Of a DNA stretch of 64,000 nucleotides, positions 45,743 to 58,047 are shown in pieces. The position numbers and the translations under genes were made by a program. The first letter of the stretch is position 1; every line of letters starts with the position of its first letter. This DNA is from Pachypanchax playfairii. Taxonomy: Eukaryota; Chordata; Actinopteri; Cyprinodontiformes; Aplocheilidae. The notes beneath the pieces were generated by a model that was not told where the DNA came from, searched no databases, and saw only the letters and a list, made by a program, of their open reading frames with translations. The stretch spans positions 4,807,400-4,871,399 of the forward strand of contig SSNP01000006.1 in NCBI GenBank assembly GCA_006937955.1. The letters run 5' to 3'.

Positions 45743-45840
45743 ATTGGCTGAAACCTTATTTTCTTTAAACGTGATGTCAGGATTCTGCCGTTATGGGATA
45801 TAAAAGTCGCAGCGTTTTGGCCACACCTCCGCTCAGTAGT
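45743..45840 (+). promoter_or_regulatory. promoter-like CCAAT/TATA block without a known gene
   Basis: An inverted CCAAT box (attggctg, 45743-45750) stands about 50 bp upstream of TATAAAAG (45799-45806), followed by a GC-richer segment. A transcription start near 45830 would be expected. No downstream gene is recognised. It could be the promoter of a decayed LTR or other mobile element. Confidence 0.3.
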
Positions 45841-46522
45841 GAGTGAGTTTGAACAGGAAGTGGATACGACCGTTATCAGAGTTCATTTTAGTGTTTATGA
45901 TTGTGTGAAAACATGTTTTTAGCACATTACTGGGTTTTCTCTTCATGCTAAGGTACTTTAATTTATACTTTGGACACCTCTCTGAAACATGCTTTTGTGC
46001 AGACAGTAATGTGCAGCGGTCGCGCGCGCAGCCTGATGAGGCTGAGTCACAGATATTACACGAGCTAATCAAAATTTAGCTTTGATCAACAACAATATAC
46101 TACGAAGGGACAGGTCCCATTCTATGCCGCCAATCCGCTGCAGTATGAACCATCAGCTTGAAACAATACGGATCAGAGCTGCTCGTCTCGTCCAAATATT
46201 CCTCCATTTAACCTGTTCCTCTCTGTCACAGCACAGAATGCCACACCCCCTTGGTCCACCAGTCACTCCCATTTATAATGTTATTTTTTAAATCTCAGAC
46301 TGTATCCGTGGAGGGGGGGTAAGTTTTCCTTTAAGAAAAATAGTCTAAAGAACCAGAGACAAAGGAGTTACGGAACAATCCAAAGAACTATGTTTTAGAT
46401 AGTTAATGCAGTCAAATTACATGTTCATCAAAAATAATTTGATACTGATCAAGAAATAGTAAAATGTTCCAAATTTGAGACCTTACATTTCCATATGGAA
46501 GAGCAAATTTTGACCCCAAATA

Positions 46523-46722
46523 CAGTGGGGCAAAAAAGTATTTAGTCAGCCACCAATTGTGTAAGTTCTCCCACTTAAAAAGATCAGAGAGGCCTGTAAT
46601 TTTCATCATAGGTATACCTCAACTATGAGAGACAAAATGAGGAAAAAAAATCCAGAAAATCACATTGTCTGATTTTTAAAGAATTTATTTGCAAATTATG
46701 GTGGAAAATAAGTATTTGGTCA
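46523..46722 (+). repeat. left terminal inverted repeat of the Tc1 element
   Basis: 200 bp starting CAGTGGGGCAAAAAAGTA, identical to the reverse complement of 47925-48124. Contains outer and inner direct repeats, the expected transposase binding sites. Confidence 0.95.
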
Positions 46723-46738
46723 ATAACAAAAGTTAATC

Positions 46739-47761
46739 TCAATACTTTGTTATATAGCCTTTGTTGGCAATGACAGAGGTCAAACGTTTTCTGTAAGTCT
46801 TCACAAGGTTTTCACACACTGTTGCTGGTATTTTGGCCCATTCCTCCATGCAGATCTCCTCTAGAGCAGTGATGTTTTGGGGCTGACGCTGGGCAACACG
46901 GACTTTCAACTCCCTCCAGAGATTTTCTATGGGGTTGAGATCTGGAGACTGGCTAGGCCACTCCAGGACCTTGAAATGCTTCTTACGAAGCCACTCCTTC
47001 GTTGCCCGGGTGGTGTGTTTGGGATCATTGTCATGCTGAAAGACCCAGCCACGTCTCATTTTCAATGCCCTTGCTGATGGAAGGAGGTTTTCACTCAAAA
47101 TCTTACGATACATGGCCCCATTCATTCTTTCCTTTACACCGATCAGTCGTCCTGGTCCCCTTGCAGAAAAACAGCCCCAAAGCATGATGTTTCCACCCCC
47201 ATGCTTTACAGTAGGTATGGTGTTCTTTGGATCCAACTCAGCATTCTTTCCCCTCCAAACACGACAAGTTGAGTTTCTACCAAAAAGTTCTATTTTGGTT
47301 TCATCTGACCATATGATGTTCTCCCAATCCTCTTCTGGATCATCCAAATGCTCTCTAGCAAACCGCAGACGGGCCTGGACGTGTCCTGGCTTCAGCAGGG
47401 GGACACGTCTGGCACTGCAGGATTTGAGTCCCTGGCGGCGTAGTGTGTTACTGATGGTAGCCTTTGTTACTTTGGTCCCAGCTCTCTGCAGGTCATTCAC
47501 TAGGTCCCTCCGTGTGGTTCTGGGATTTTTGCTCACCGTTCTTGTGATCATTTTGACCCCACGGGGTGAGATCTTGCGTGGAGCCCCTGATCGAGGGAGA
47601 TTATCAGTGGTCTTGTATGTCTTCCATTTTCTAATAATTGCTCCCACAGTTGATTTCTTCACACCAAGCTGCTTACCTATTGCAGATTCAGTCTTCCCAG
47701 CCTGGTGAAGGTCTACAATTTTGTTTCTGGTGTCCTTTGACAGCTCTTTGGTCTTGGCCAT
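46739..47761 (-). CDS. Tc1-like transposase, full length
   Basis: 340 residues, the usual length for the family, with ATG at 47761 and TGA at 46741-46739. It cuts and pastes the element at TA sites. Paired-like helix-turn-helix DNA-binding domain: first part about 1-50 ([18 protein letters not shown]), second about 65-120, joined by an AT-hook-like PRSGAPRK (56-63). The catalytic DD34E triad is present: D153 (WSDET), D244 (QHDNDPKH) and E279 (DLNPIENLW), with 34 residues between the last two. The glycine-rich [13 protein letters not shown] (187-199) is also in place. No stop or frameshift is seen. The start lies just inside the right inverted repeat. Whether the protein is active cannot be judged from sequence alone. 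Confidence 0.97.
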   Translation of the reverse strand: MAKTKELSKDTRNKIVDLHQAGKTESAIGKQLGVKKSTVGAIIRKWKTYKTTDNLPRSGAPRKISPRGVKMITRTVSKNPRTTRRDLVNDLQRAGTKVTKATISNTLRRQGLKSCSARRVPLLKPGHVQARLRFAREHLDDPEEDWENIIWSDETKIELFGRNSTCRVWRGKNAELDPKNTIPTVKHGGGNIMLWGCFSARGPGRLIGVKERMNGAMYRKILSENLLPSARALKMRRGWVFQHDNDPKHTTRATKEWLRKKHFKVLEWPSQSPDLNPIENLWRELKVRVAQRQPQNITALEEICMEEWAKIPATVCENLVKTYRKRLTSVIANKGYITKY

Positions 47762-47924
47762 AGTGGAGTTTGGAGCGTGACTGTTTGAGGTTGTGGACAG
47801 GTGTCTTTTATACTGATAACGAGTTCACACAGATGCCATTAATACAGGTAACGAGTGGAGGACCGAGGAGCCTCTTAAAGAAGTTACAGGTCTGTGAAAG
47901 CCAGAAATCTTACTTGTTTGTAGG

Positions 47925-48124
47925 TGACCAAATACTTATTTTCCACCATAATTTGCAAATAAATTCTTTAAAAATCAGACAATGTGATTTTCTGGATTTT
48001 TTTTCCTCATTTTGTCTCTCATAGTTGAGGTATACCTATGATGAAAATTACAGGCCTCTCTGATCTTTTTAAGTGGGAGAACTTACACAATTGGTGGCTG
48101 ACTAAATACTTTTTTGCCCCACTG
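47925..48124 (-). repeat. right terminal inverted repeat of the Tc1 element
   Basis: Mirror copy of 46523-46722 with no mismatch seen over 200 bp. Confidence 0.95.
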
Positions 48125-48278
48125 TATATAAAATACTAACATTCATGTTGCACAGTGTTGATTTTGGGGTAACTAGTGGCCATGTTGTCTTTTGTTGGTA
48201 AAGCGGGATACTTTAAAGTGCAGAATTCAATCCTTGCAATTGTTTGTGAGGATGTTCTAATAGTTCTGTTAAAGACTT

Positions 48279-48347
48279 CCAGCTGATCCAAAATGTTGCT
48301 GCCAGAGTTCTGATGAGAGATCCAGCTTTAGCATCACTTCACTGGCA
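48279..48347 (+). mobile_element. L2/CR1-type LINE relic
   Basis: In the frame starting at 48280 it reads QLIQNVAARVLMRDP, then LASLHW. This matches the C-terminal reverse-transcriptase block typical of L2-like LINEs (QLVQNAAARLLT...LKSLHWLPV). Only about 23 codons are recognisable. Confidence 0.6.
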
Positions 48348-50546
48348 TACGCTTGTCTCAAAGATTCAACCATGCAAGTCTAAGTGCACACGGCTGAATG
48401 GCTCATTAAATCAGTTGTAGCTCCTGTGTGTTTATTTGTGTCCTCATCAAATTTAATCATATAGTATTTATACCTAAACACCAATGAGAGAACTGGTAAT
48501 ATAACAAGATTTCTTACAGTACAACATTCTCAACACGACCTGATGTCCATCTGCATTGGTAATATTCATATTATGAGCCTTTTCTATGACTTCAGCCTAA
48601 AAATCAGTACAGTGTACACTGCTTAATGGAACACCATCAGACCAGAGTGATTCTACTATATTAACCAGCCTCATTGACACAGTTACACACACAGAAAAGC
48701 AAAAGCTGATGAGACAAGAAGTTATTCTGAAAGAGTTGCAGCATTACGATCTGAGTCCTCCAGTCCCAACATTTCATTGCTGTTCTTCAGAATCCGGTTC
48801 AAGTTACTCCGAGATGTTGAGTTGAAACGCAGCGACTATCTGTGATGTTTTCTGCAAATCAGGCAATTCATAGTTTCAATATGTCTGTTTTATCCACTGG
48901 TAATGAACCTTGTCTTTTGACAGAAGCCATTGTTAGGCTCCAACTCACACGTGGCCTGATTGATGTTTTCCAGGAAAACTGACGCAATAACTTCATGTGT
49001 GAACTTTTCCTGGAAAATCGATTGTTTCAGGTTGAAAATCACGACTTAGAAATTTTATTTGCTCATAGCCCGTTCTGTTAAGCGGGGCAAATTTATAAGA
49101 AATTGCATTATGTAAATTTGTTCTTCAACTTTGACCCTATTATGTGGTTTACTCTATTAACCAATGTTCTATTAAGCAACTGTAAAAGAGATCACCAATA
49201 AATAAACATCTATTCTAAATAGTATAATCAAATATTTAAATAAACAAACAGTAGCAGTTCACCTTTACTTGCAGATGCGTCTAACATCATAGATGGAAAA
49301 AAAGAATTAAATGAATTTAAATTTATTCTGTTCAACCCAGTGTAGCTTGTTTAAGACTCTTTGTCCTGGTTGAAAATAGTTTTAATAAATGGTAAATCTT
49401 CTAACACAAGATGTGGTACAACGTGTCGTATCATGAGGATTTTTCAGCGTAGGGTTTCTGTGTGACACTGTATCCTCAGTCAGAAGTTGTAATCACTGAA
49501 TCTGAGGACAATATTGGAAAAAAAGAGAATTGAGTAAAAATAAGAACTGAAATTAAGTCTAAATGCTGATAAGAAGCACAAAGTGACATTTAACTTTTTA
49601 CACAAAGAGTTTTGTGAGAACACAAAGTGGCACCTGCTGTTAAGCTCTACTTAACAAGTAGGAGAAAAATCTATTTTACCTCAAAAGCTGGATTTATAAC
49701 AACTGTCAGACTCTTGCTGCTTTCTCGAGGGCCAAGTTTGTTAACGTAGTGATTTATTGCACTCAGGAAGCTTAAGGAATACAATCTAAATTTCCATAGT
49801 GCACAATACATGCAGTTTCTGAACACCATCCTTCATTTCTCACTCTTTTTATCCAGCTCCTCCTCTGTACAGTCTTTCCTTCATCCTCATCTCCTCAGGC
49901 GTCTTGTCTTTTCATTCGATGTCTCTTTTGCTCCCTCCTCTCCGTCTCTTCCTGGTTCTCTGCCATCCGTCTGCCTCTGTGCCGGAGGTGCCGGTTGCTA
50001 TTTGGATGATTTAGTCTGTAAGGGAGAGAGGGATTTCATTAGCTGTTTACCTGAGGGCCTCTGTTACCCGTGGTGCTATAAGGCTGCTTTATTAAAAAAA
50101 AAATCCTGCATTCAGTCGTGGAGGACCGCAGTGGAGCAGCTGGTTAAAGTTCAGTCATTGAATCTGGCCATTGGTTTGAGTCCATGGAATGGGATCTACA
50201 CCTCCGGCTGGTTTTATGTGAATGCTTAATTTATGACCTTAGACTTACTTTACAAGTAGTCTTAATAGGTTAACAGCACTTCACACTGTGGGTTTGAGCT
50301 CTCTGAGTGGGTGTTTGCTCATGGGACCTGCTGTAACATAGCTTTAATAAAAATGACACCACGCTTGAGCAGAGTTCACGTTCAGTTCTGGCACCTGAGA
50401 GTGTTAAACCCAACATGACTGAATATCACTCTTTTATTTGCTGTGTTTATAATTATGAAAGTAAACAGAAGTTACTTTTCTTTTAAATTGAAAATTTATA
50501 TATTTACAACAACTATTTTAAACTGTTTTTTCCCCTCTGTGCTGTA
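48348..50546. other. intergenic, no gene recognised
   Basis: Includes a pyrimidine-rich block at about 49830-49990. The 139-residue open frame at 49810-50229 shows no recognisable domain. Confidence 0.45.
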
Positions 50547-50605
50547 TCTGTTATTAGGAATCAGGTCTGAGATAATGAAATTCTGTGTAGATGTCCTGGT
50601 TTACT
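50547..50605 (+). repeat. 59-bp direct repeat, left copy
   Basis: Begins tctgttattaggaatcaggt and ends gtcctggtttact. Identical over 59 bp to 52495-52553. Probable target-site duplication around the insertion between them. Confidence 0.9.
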
Positions 50606-52494
50606 GGAATTTAGATTGTATCCATCCGTCCGTCCGTCCATCCATCCATCCATGAGGAAAACCAAGTCATCCCTCTCCCAAATATTGTCCAGCTCCTCCT
50701 GAAGATTCCAAGGTGTTTCCAGACCAGAGAGATATTAGCTGTGTCCAGATTCAGGGTTTGCATCCTGCTGAGGGTCCTTCCTACCCGGTATAAGGAGGAC
50801 AGTTCCTTCAAGACCACAAAAACCAGAAGTTTGTGTCTTGTAAATTTGGACAGTCTACCTTTCCTTCTGTTCCCTCCCTAACACTCTGCGCATGTCCTGT
50901 CGCCTAGCAACCGTGAGGTTGCTAAGCAAAAGCAGTTAAAATGGAATGTGAACGAGGTGTCCTTCTCACGTTTATTCTACAGTTACTTATTAAAATGTTG
51001 TCTTGTGTTCTGTAAATAGTTTTATTTCTGTATATTATTGAGTTTTTGTATCGTAAATATTTTCTACACGTCATTAAACAACTCTAATCAATTTACTATA
51101 AAAATAAGGGAAATAAAAAGTAAACACAATGATAGAAATACTTCTCATAATTCAATCATTTTATTCAGAAGAAGTTTATAACAAAACAAAACCAAAAACT
51201 TGATGAGGTCTAAGAACTCTTCATCCGTGTGTCTCCTCCTCTTCCTCACTGGCTGAGAATATGATTTATAAATAGATTTATTCTTGTACCTCCACCCCAC
51301 AGTGACAGAGGTCTTTGCTCTGGAGCTTGATAAAGGTGTTTTTCTGCTCTTTCATCCCTAAAACATATTTGAAAAAGCTCAAATCACTAATAAGAAATTA
51401 CCATGTGTGTAAATACTTACACAGGAGGTACAAACAGGAACTTTATAGAGACGTAAATGTACAATAAAAACACGCTTAACGCTAAAACCAGAGACCTAAT
51501 TAGACCACCGCTGTAAGAATTTACTTTTTGTACTGCTAGTTTTTTTTTTACTTACATCTGAATCTAAACTCCTCTCCCTCTGCACTACCGCTCGCTTCGT
51601 CAGTCATTGGTTTAAACTCTCTGCTGAGTTGCTATAAACAATTGTAGGATAGGTAGAACGTGAAAGGATCCATCAGACCCATCCTTAAAATAGGACGCAT
51701 TTATACCAAGTATTTGAAGAATCCTTGGAATTTGGACACCCTTCGTCGCGGCACTGTAACGTAACATCCTTCAAATTAGACCTTGGAAGGATGCAGACAC
51801 TGAATTTGGACACAACCATAATTAGTCCAGTGAACTTTGGTTCTGCCCCGAGGTCTCTTCTCATCCCAATCAGATGCCAAGATCACCTCAGCTGACTCCT
51901 TCCAAGGGACAGTAGCAGTGGCTCTTCTTCAGGTGAAGTTCATTTCATGTGATTGTATCCAGGTCATGATCCAGATGATTCAGATTTCATGGACATGCAT
52001 CAGAGTTGGAACAGAGACCAGTAACTTGAGAGCTGATCACTGTTTGGATCAGGTCTTCCTTCAACATGACAGACCTGTATATCACTGAAGACAAAGCCTG
52101 ATCATTCAGTCCATCTCATTCTGCCATCATGTGAACAAGATACTTGAACTACTTGAGAAGCATGACTTCAGGTTTGGAGGAACCGACTTGCATCCCAGTT
52201 TTTTCACACACATGAAACCACTGCCAAACTCTGATGTTGCTTTAAAAAGAAAAATCACATGTATCAACTTTTTTCCACAGTCTTTTTATTTTGTTCATTT
52301 TGCATTGAATTTCCACACAGTGATTTTCTTGTTTTCTACATTAAGATTATACTTATTATACCTGTTTCACCCGTTCTACATCTCTTCTATTGTTTAAATG
52401 TTCTAACTGTTGTGTTGATGTTTTCACTCCAGATAATCTGGGAAGAATCACAGATAAACGCATCCAAAAATATAACATTTTACTCCTGCATGTG
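50606..52494 (-). mobile_element. non-LTR retrotransposon 3' fragment, interrupted
   Basis: The 3' tail (GGAT/GGAC units on the minus strand) is at 50617-50652. Next come blocks that recall a widespread fish LINE: 'cagctcctcctgaagattcc', 'aaggtgtttccagaccagag', then after a gap 'tctgccccgaggtctcttct' (51841 on) and 'cagctgactccttccaaggg', then 'gtgaacaagatacttgaact' (52131). The two parts of one sequence are split by a separate element at 50738-51817. The 5' end of the LINE is truncated near 52494. Family (RTE/Rex-like) is recalled, not proven. Confidence 0.6.
50738..51817. mobile_element. non-autonomous DNA transposon nested in the LINE
   Basis: The left end GCTGTGTCCAGATTCAGGGT and the reverse complement of the right end GGTTGTGTCCAAATTCAGTG are inverted repeats, both continuing to TGCATCCT. 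Further copies of the 'aatttggaca' motif lie inside each end (near 50848 and 51730). About 1.08 kb with no long open frame. It splits the LINE exactly where LINE sequence is missing. The target duplication is unclear (an AT-rich TTA/ATTA flank). Confidence 0.6.
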
Positions 52495-52553
52495 TCTGTT
52501 ATTAGGAATCAGGTCTGAGATAATGAAATTCTGTGTAGATGTCCTGGTTTACT
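52495..52553 (+). repeat. 59-bp direct repeat, right copy
   Basis: Right partner of 50547-50605, no mismatch. Confidence 0.9.
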
Positions 52554-52919
52554 TTCATGTGACTTCAGAAATAGGAAGAAAGGAAAATACACATTTCAAA
52601 GCATCATGTATCACTCCATAAAAAGACTTTCTGTGAGCCGTCTCTTTGGTTGGAAGAGATAACGCTGACTGACAGGCAGTCGAGTGGAAAGACTCCCATC
52701 GCTCATGGGAGAGGCCTCTGAGCTGAGCGCTGCCTGCACAGCAGTAATCCAATAGGGCAGGCATCATGGGAGGCCTTTCCTCCACGCTGTTACTCCCTGT
52801 CTGCTCCTTAAAGCACACACACACACACACAAACATAGCAGGTACCTGAGGGAGAAATAGAGATCACCCGAGGTGACCAATGTCGCAGCTGGAGCTGGAA
52901 CATCCCTCTTTTGTTTTTA
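52554..52919. other. intergenic, higher-complexity block and a short CA tract
   Basis: The stretch 52630-52800 is less repetitive than its surroundings and ends in a CA tract at about 52813-52831. No exon supported. Confidence 0.4.
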
Positions 52920-53525
52920 CCTCCATCACTCTTATTGTCATTACTTCCTTTTTCACTCCCTTTTTTTCCTCCTACTGACCTTTTCCTGTGACCTTTCCTC
53001 CTGACCCCCTGTTAATTTCCCACCTGCTATCATTTTGCTCCCTGGCTTCTTGACTTTAACTTCTTGCTTTATTTCTCCTTCTTGCAGCTATACCTTCTAT
53101 AGCTTCCACTTGTCATTTTCTCCTTTACTCAAGCTTATCCAATCTTGTCACCCCAAAACTATTCCTGTCACCTTTCTGTCTCCTCACCCTTTCCTGATTT
53201 CACCCCTCAAGTTCTTTCACATCACAATCCCTCCCCCACCCCTTCCCACCAATAACCTTTCTCTTGCAGACATGAAAACCCCTGCATGTCCCCACTTTCT
53301 TCCTCATTTTTCACACATATCCCTTTGCCCTCACCACCTCCTGTCAGTCTGCACTGCTACATGACCCACATACAGCAAATCCAGGAAACCATCCTCCTCT
53401 CAGCACCCCTAATCGCTCCTCTCTCCCATCCCTCTTTTCAGTTGGTCAGTCAGGATGTACTGTCATTCCTGTCCTACACACATGAACACACACACACCTG
53501 GCCTACATCCACATATTCACACTAA
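52920..53525 (+). repeat. 600-bp pyrimidine-rich block
   Basis: The + strand is overwhelmingly C and T (CTTT, CCTCC, TTCTCC motifs), with no fixed tandem unit. Open frames here are Pro/Ser/Leu/Phe-rich by composition and are not treated as coding. Confidence 0.7.
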
Positions 53526-56439
53526 AAGGAAGTTGCTACATTGAATCTGCTTGATTTAATTACATTTTTCACGACAAGACACAAATCCTAAACAGTTTAT
53601 ACCCCAGTAGAATTGAAAATTTCAATAACAGCAACCATAAGAAGAAAATTCACCTCAAGGAAACTGACTGATGGAAACAAAAGAGAAAACAGGCAGATAG
53701 AGAAACAGATGATCACATCAGCAGTACAAGAATATCTGACCAGAATCCAAATGCTTTATTTCAGGTTATGAAACGTTGCAGTGGTAATCCCTCAATGACT
53801 GAAGGATCCTTCCAGACTAACAGGAGAAACTGTTTCACTTATCAACACTGACTTTCCTCATGTCAAAAACTCTGATTGCTTGAAACACAGTAATATTTAT
53901 CCATAATATTTATGTATGAATGGATTCATTTGATCCTAATCACATCCAGTATGTAGTAATTTGACATTTTACACTTGATCAAACTGCATCATTAAAACCT
54001 CCAAAGCAACATAGGATTAAGGAGAGAAAGATGTAAATTAAGTAGGTGTGAAAATAAAACATCTAAGCCATTACATTTCTTACTTTTATTTTCTTAGATT
54101 TTCCCAAAGTCAGTATGCACCAGTTCAGTGGGATTCTAGAAATACAAATATTTTCTCATGATTTTGTTTCTCCTAGTCGCCAGCAGTCGCAGCCCGGTGA
54201 GAAACTGGTTCAGTGAACTACAGACTTTGTGTTAAACAGCAGGTGGTCTGTAGTTTTCTTTTAATCTGTAGCACATTTAAAATATCTGGTCTTGTCAACA
54301 CAACAGCTTTAGTTATCACCTGCAAAGGAATGGCCCCAGTAACACCCACTAAACAAAAAGAATCACAAACGTTCCTTATGTGAAAGAAAATTGCTGGAAA
54401 CACTTTGACAACAGCATCAGAGGTTTAATTTCTCCATGAATGTAAAGTTACAAGTCAGATTAAACCTGAGACAGAAAACAAATCATCCCTCAACCTTTAG
54501 TTTGTATTTCAGCTGTAAGATGAAACTCAACATGTTTATATAACTGCACGTCAAATGCATCTGCAAGTTTGACCATTTTCTAAGCGTTTGTATGCAGCAT
54601 CATGTTTCTCCTCAGTCAGACCAGCTGCCTGCTGCTCATTGATGCAGCATTTCTGGATATATGTGAACTATCCTGAATATAGAAGGCCATTTTCATGCTG
54701 TGCCTCAACATGTCTGCCTTCATGCATACAAAAAGGCATTTGTGTTCATCTGTGTAGACAAAGTACCTATGGAGGCAACACTGCCCTCCTACCTTTCATA
54801 CTCAACATGTCTGCTCTGCATGAACTCTGCTTTCTCCTTTTGAATCCATCTGTGTGCATACATACAGATCCTCCATACACCTGCAAAAAAAGGTAAATAA
54901 ATAAAAATAAATAAAGTAAATAAAAAGGTTCCATCTTCTTGTTTTTGAGCATGCCAAAAAAAAGATGTGCAAAAATAATTATTGTATTAATCCTGTACAA
55001 ATCCTGATGAAAACTGTTAAATGTTTTGATAGTTTTTCAGTTCTTACTGGTGCATCTCTGTCCCTCCCTGTTTCCAGTCTGCTGCAGAACTTTGGTTTGT
55101 GTGCATTGATGTATACAACATATTTTTCTACTTTTAAAGGTTTCCTATCTTTGCTTAGCCCCCACAGCTCAGGTGTGTTATTTATGAGTCAACCTGCTGG
55201 CCTGTGAATGTCTCTCCCTCCATTTAACGCAGAACTCCTTCAGAACTCGTTAGACTGTGAAGGAGAATTCAACCACCACAAAAAGAGAAAGAATGTGGAG
55301 ATATTTCTGTTTCCACTTTTCAGTTTATTACAGTTACAAATGGATGTCTGTCTTTTTACAACACTTTTATCAAAGTTAACACACACAGAACAAAACTGAT
55401 CCAGATAACGTAGCTGAGTTTTATAAGGAACAAATGTACCAAGAAAAACTGTCATTTTATTAGTTTTTACATCAGAATCAGAACTGAACAACAAATTTCA
55501 GTATTTTATATTATATTATGTTTATTTGCAACCAATTTTAAAGAAAGGATAATTTTGTTTTGTTTTGTATTTCATCTGAAACTTGACGGTTGTACATCTT
55601 CTCCATCTCTAAACTTTAATCAAAACTACTTAGACAACGTTGATTATTTATATTTTATAATAATTGACTCAAGAAAAAAGGAGAAATATTCCCTACCCAG
55701 CTGTTTCCTTTTAGTTACTGAAAACCAAGTCACACAGATTAATCTACGTACTTCTTGAACCCAGTTTTCAGTTTTGTTCAGAATCTGCAGAACCAGCTAA
55801 TCTCAATGTCCCGACAAACATCAAACAGAAACACATTCAGGAAGTTAAAACAAGTCAAATCAAGTTCAATATAAGTTATGAGTTTATTCTAGCTGGATTC
55901 TTTATTAAACCCTTCTAGAGTTCTACACCTGTCTGTCTGCTGCCTGCGTTTGGGTCGTTCTCACTTCATGACAAATAAACAGCTACATGACGTACCAGCT
56001 GATTGACACCCCCGACCTCAAACATAACTCATTATTATTAAAAGAAACACTTTTAAAGGAATGAACATGGCTGATAAAATATTGGCTTAATACTGTATAT
56101 TTTATTAATTAGATTTATCTTTCTGTCGCCATGGCGACATTCATTTTTAATACCATCTGTTGTACATGAGCTGATAAAAGCCACAAACCATCAGTTGATT
56201 CTTTTGACAATTTAAATTGTTCAGTCCAGTTTTCAAAAGGCTGTTTTTCATGGTGTCACCGTCTTATTTTAGACACAAAGGGACATTGTTCATGTGCAGA
56301 TTAATTTTTCATCAATGAACCATCTGTGTGTTTTCTAAATGAGCAGAATTTTCTGTAGATGATGCTCTGACTGGGTCCATCTTTGATTTTTTATTATTTT
56401 TGCTCCTATGCATCAGTTTTTATCTCAATGGATGACTTT
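53526..56439. other. intergenic, no feature recognised
   Basis: AT-rich with an AAAT-rich run at about 54891-54925. No supported exon. Confidence 0.5.
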
Positions 56440-56965
56440 TTATAAATTCCAAACCTTCCTTTCTATTCCCCGTTTCATATCCTCATTTCATTCACCTCCA
56501 GCTCCTGCCTCACACTTTTCAACATTTTTTCTCTCTTGCTATTTTCTTTCATCTCCTCCCTTCTTTCCTTCCATCCTTCCTCCCTACAGCGATTATGTTG
56601 TCTTGTTTATATATGTTTTTTCCTCTCTTATCTTCTGTCAGGCAGGAAAACAGCCATTTGGGGTCCTGCCGAGACCAATTTCCACCAGTGGAGCCACACG
56701 CATACACACACACTCACCAATTTTCCCTGCTGTATAGCCAGCCGCCCTGCTCTAATATAGCTCTCAACACAGGCTCACATCATCTTCTCATCCCTTTCTC
56801 CCTCTATCATCTTCTGATCCCACCTGTACCTCCTACACTCCTGTCTTGTTAACTTCCCTTCTGCCTTTCCATTACCCATCTCTCAGCTTATTTCTCTTCC
56901 TTCCTTTCCTCTTTTCTGCTGTATTTTAGTTCTTAAACCCTCTACCTTTTTATTTCTTCCATCTC
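56440..56965 (+). repeat. 500-bp pyrimidine-rich block
   Basis: Second large C/T-rich block on the same strand as 52920-53525, with short interruptions around 56650-56700. Confidence 0.65.
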
Positions 56966-58047
56966 TATCCATCAGTCTGAAGTAATAAGAAATGAGATGA
57001 CTCAGCTTGTGTGGTTTTCCTTTTATAAGACCAAAGGGATTGCATTTTGGATGGGATATTTGCCCTGGCACTGTTCTGTCTTGTTTCATGTCAATCTTTG
57101 TGTGTTTTTGCAATCGAACCATCTCCTCGGTGATCTCTAATGTCACACAGCCTTCCTGTTTTCATCCAATCAATCTCTGTCAGAGTGTATGCGTGTGGTC
57201 ATCTCCTTTAGGGAGATTTGACAGACATGTAACAGACTTTGTTGTGTGTGCTAGTTGGACTGGGATGGTGATACAAACTGTGTGTGTTTTGCAGTTGTTG
57301 TAGTTTTTCTGCTTGAGATCTGCCAGCAGTTCTCTAATGAGTCAGTGTGTGTGTGAGTTCATGTGGCTGTGGTTTGTTATCAGTGCTTTATTGTTGATTC
57401 CTTGGCGTGTCAGAGAACCAGCAGACTGTTGTTTGAACTCTTTAACCTCATGTCACATGACGGCTTCTTGCCAGATGCCACCTCTGTGTGTTTTTCTGTT
57501 TCATGCTATACCAGAAGACAAGCTGTGTTTAATGCCAACAGTCTTTAACAGTTCCTCTAAAGATCAGCTGACATGCAGCAGCTGAAGGTGCACCACATCT
57601 GTGACTGTGTCTATCTGTCAGGGAAACTCAACCTAAAACCTATTATTTGAGTAAGAAACAGTAATTGCCTGTTGTCACTTAGAGTGTCTCTGACTAGCGA
57701 TTAGCCAATTATTTACTCACTTTTTGTTCATTGCTCACGATTGTAAATGGCTTCTAATTGATTGTGCAGCAGGAGCTGTGTGAAGAATTTGCTAATTAAA
57801 GATAATAATAACAAAAAATCATAAAAAATAAGTATCAACAATTCACTTATTAGCACATGATCATAAAAGTTGTGAATTACATTTGCATGATCTTGGGGAG
57901 AGAGGTAGAAAGTGACAATGTTCCAAGATTTGGGATAAAACTGAGTATTTCACACGTTTAGTGTTTCTAAGCTGCTACATCTCTCTTGTGTTATAGACAC
58001 TAAATCCTTTTTATTTGGGCAGGAGACAAACAAAGAACTTCAAAGAG
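56966..58047. other. intergenic, no feature recognised
   Basis: No supported exon or repeat family. Confidence 0.45.

Larger units (their letters stand above)
46523..48124 (-). mobile_element. complete Tc1/mariner transposon, apparently intact
   Basis: A 1,602-bp element flanked by TA on both sides (46521-46522 and 48125-48126), the target duplication of the Tc1/mariner superfamily. Its 200-bp terminal inverted repeats (46523-46722 and 47925-48124) are identical base for base on my reading. Each carries two direct-repeat motifs, an outer one near the tip (aaaaaagtatttagtca) and an inner one near the inner end (aaaataagtatttggtca), the IR/DR layout of long-repeat Tc1 elements. It encodes one transposase without interruption. 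Perfect ends plus an open frame indicate a recent insertion. Confidence 0.97.

Noticed and set aside
46877..47708. Open frames on the + strand within the Tc1 element
   Set aside because: Opposite-strand shadows of the transposase gene.
52920..53525. Pro/Ser/Phe-rich open frames
   Set aside because: Composition of the pyrimidine-rich block; no splice or domain evidence.
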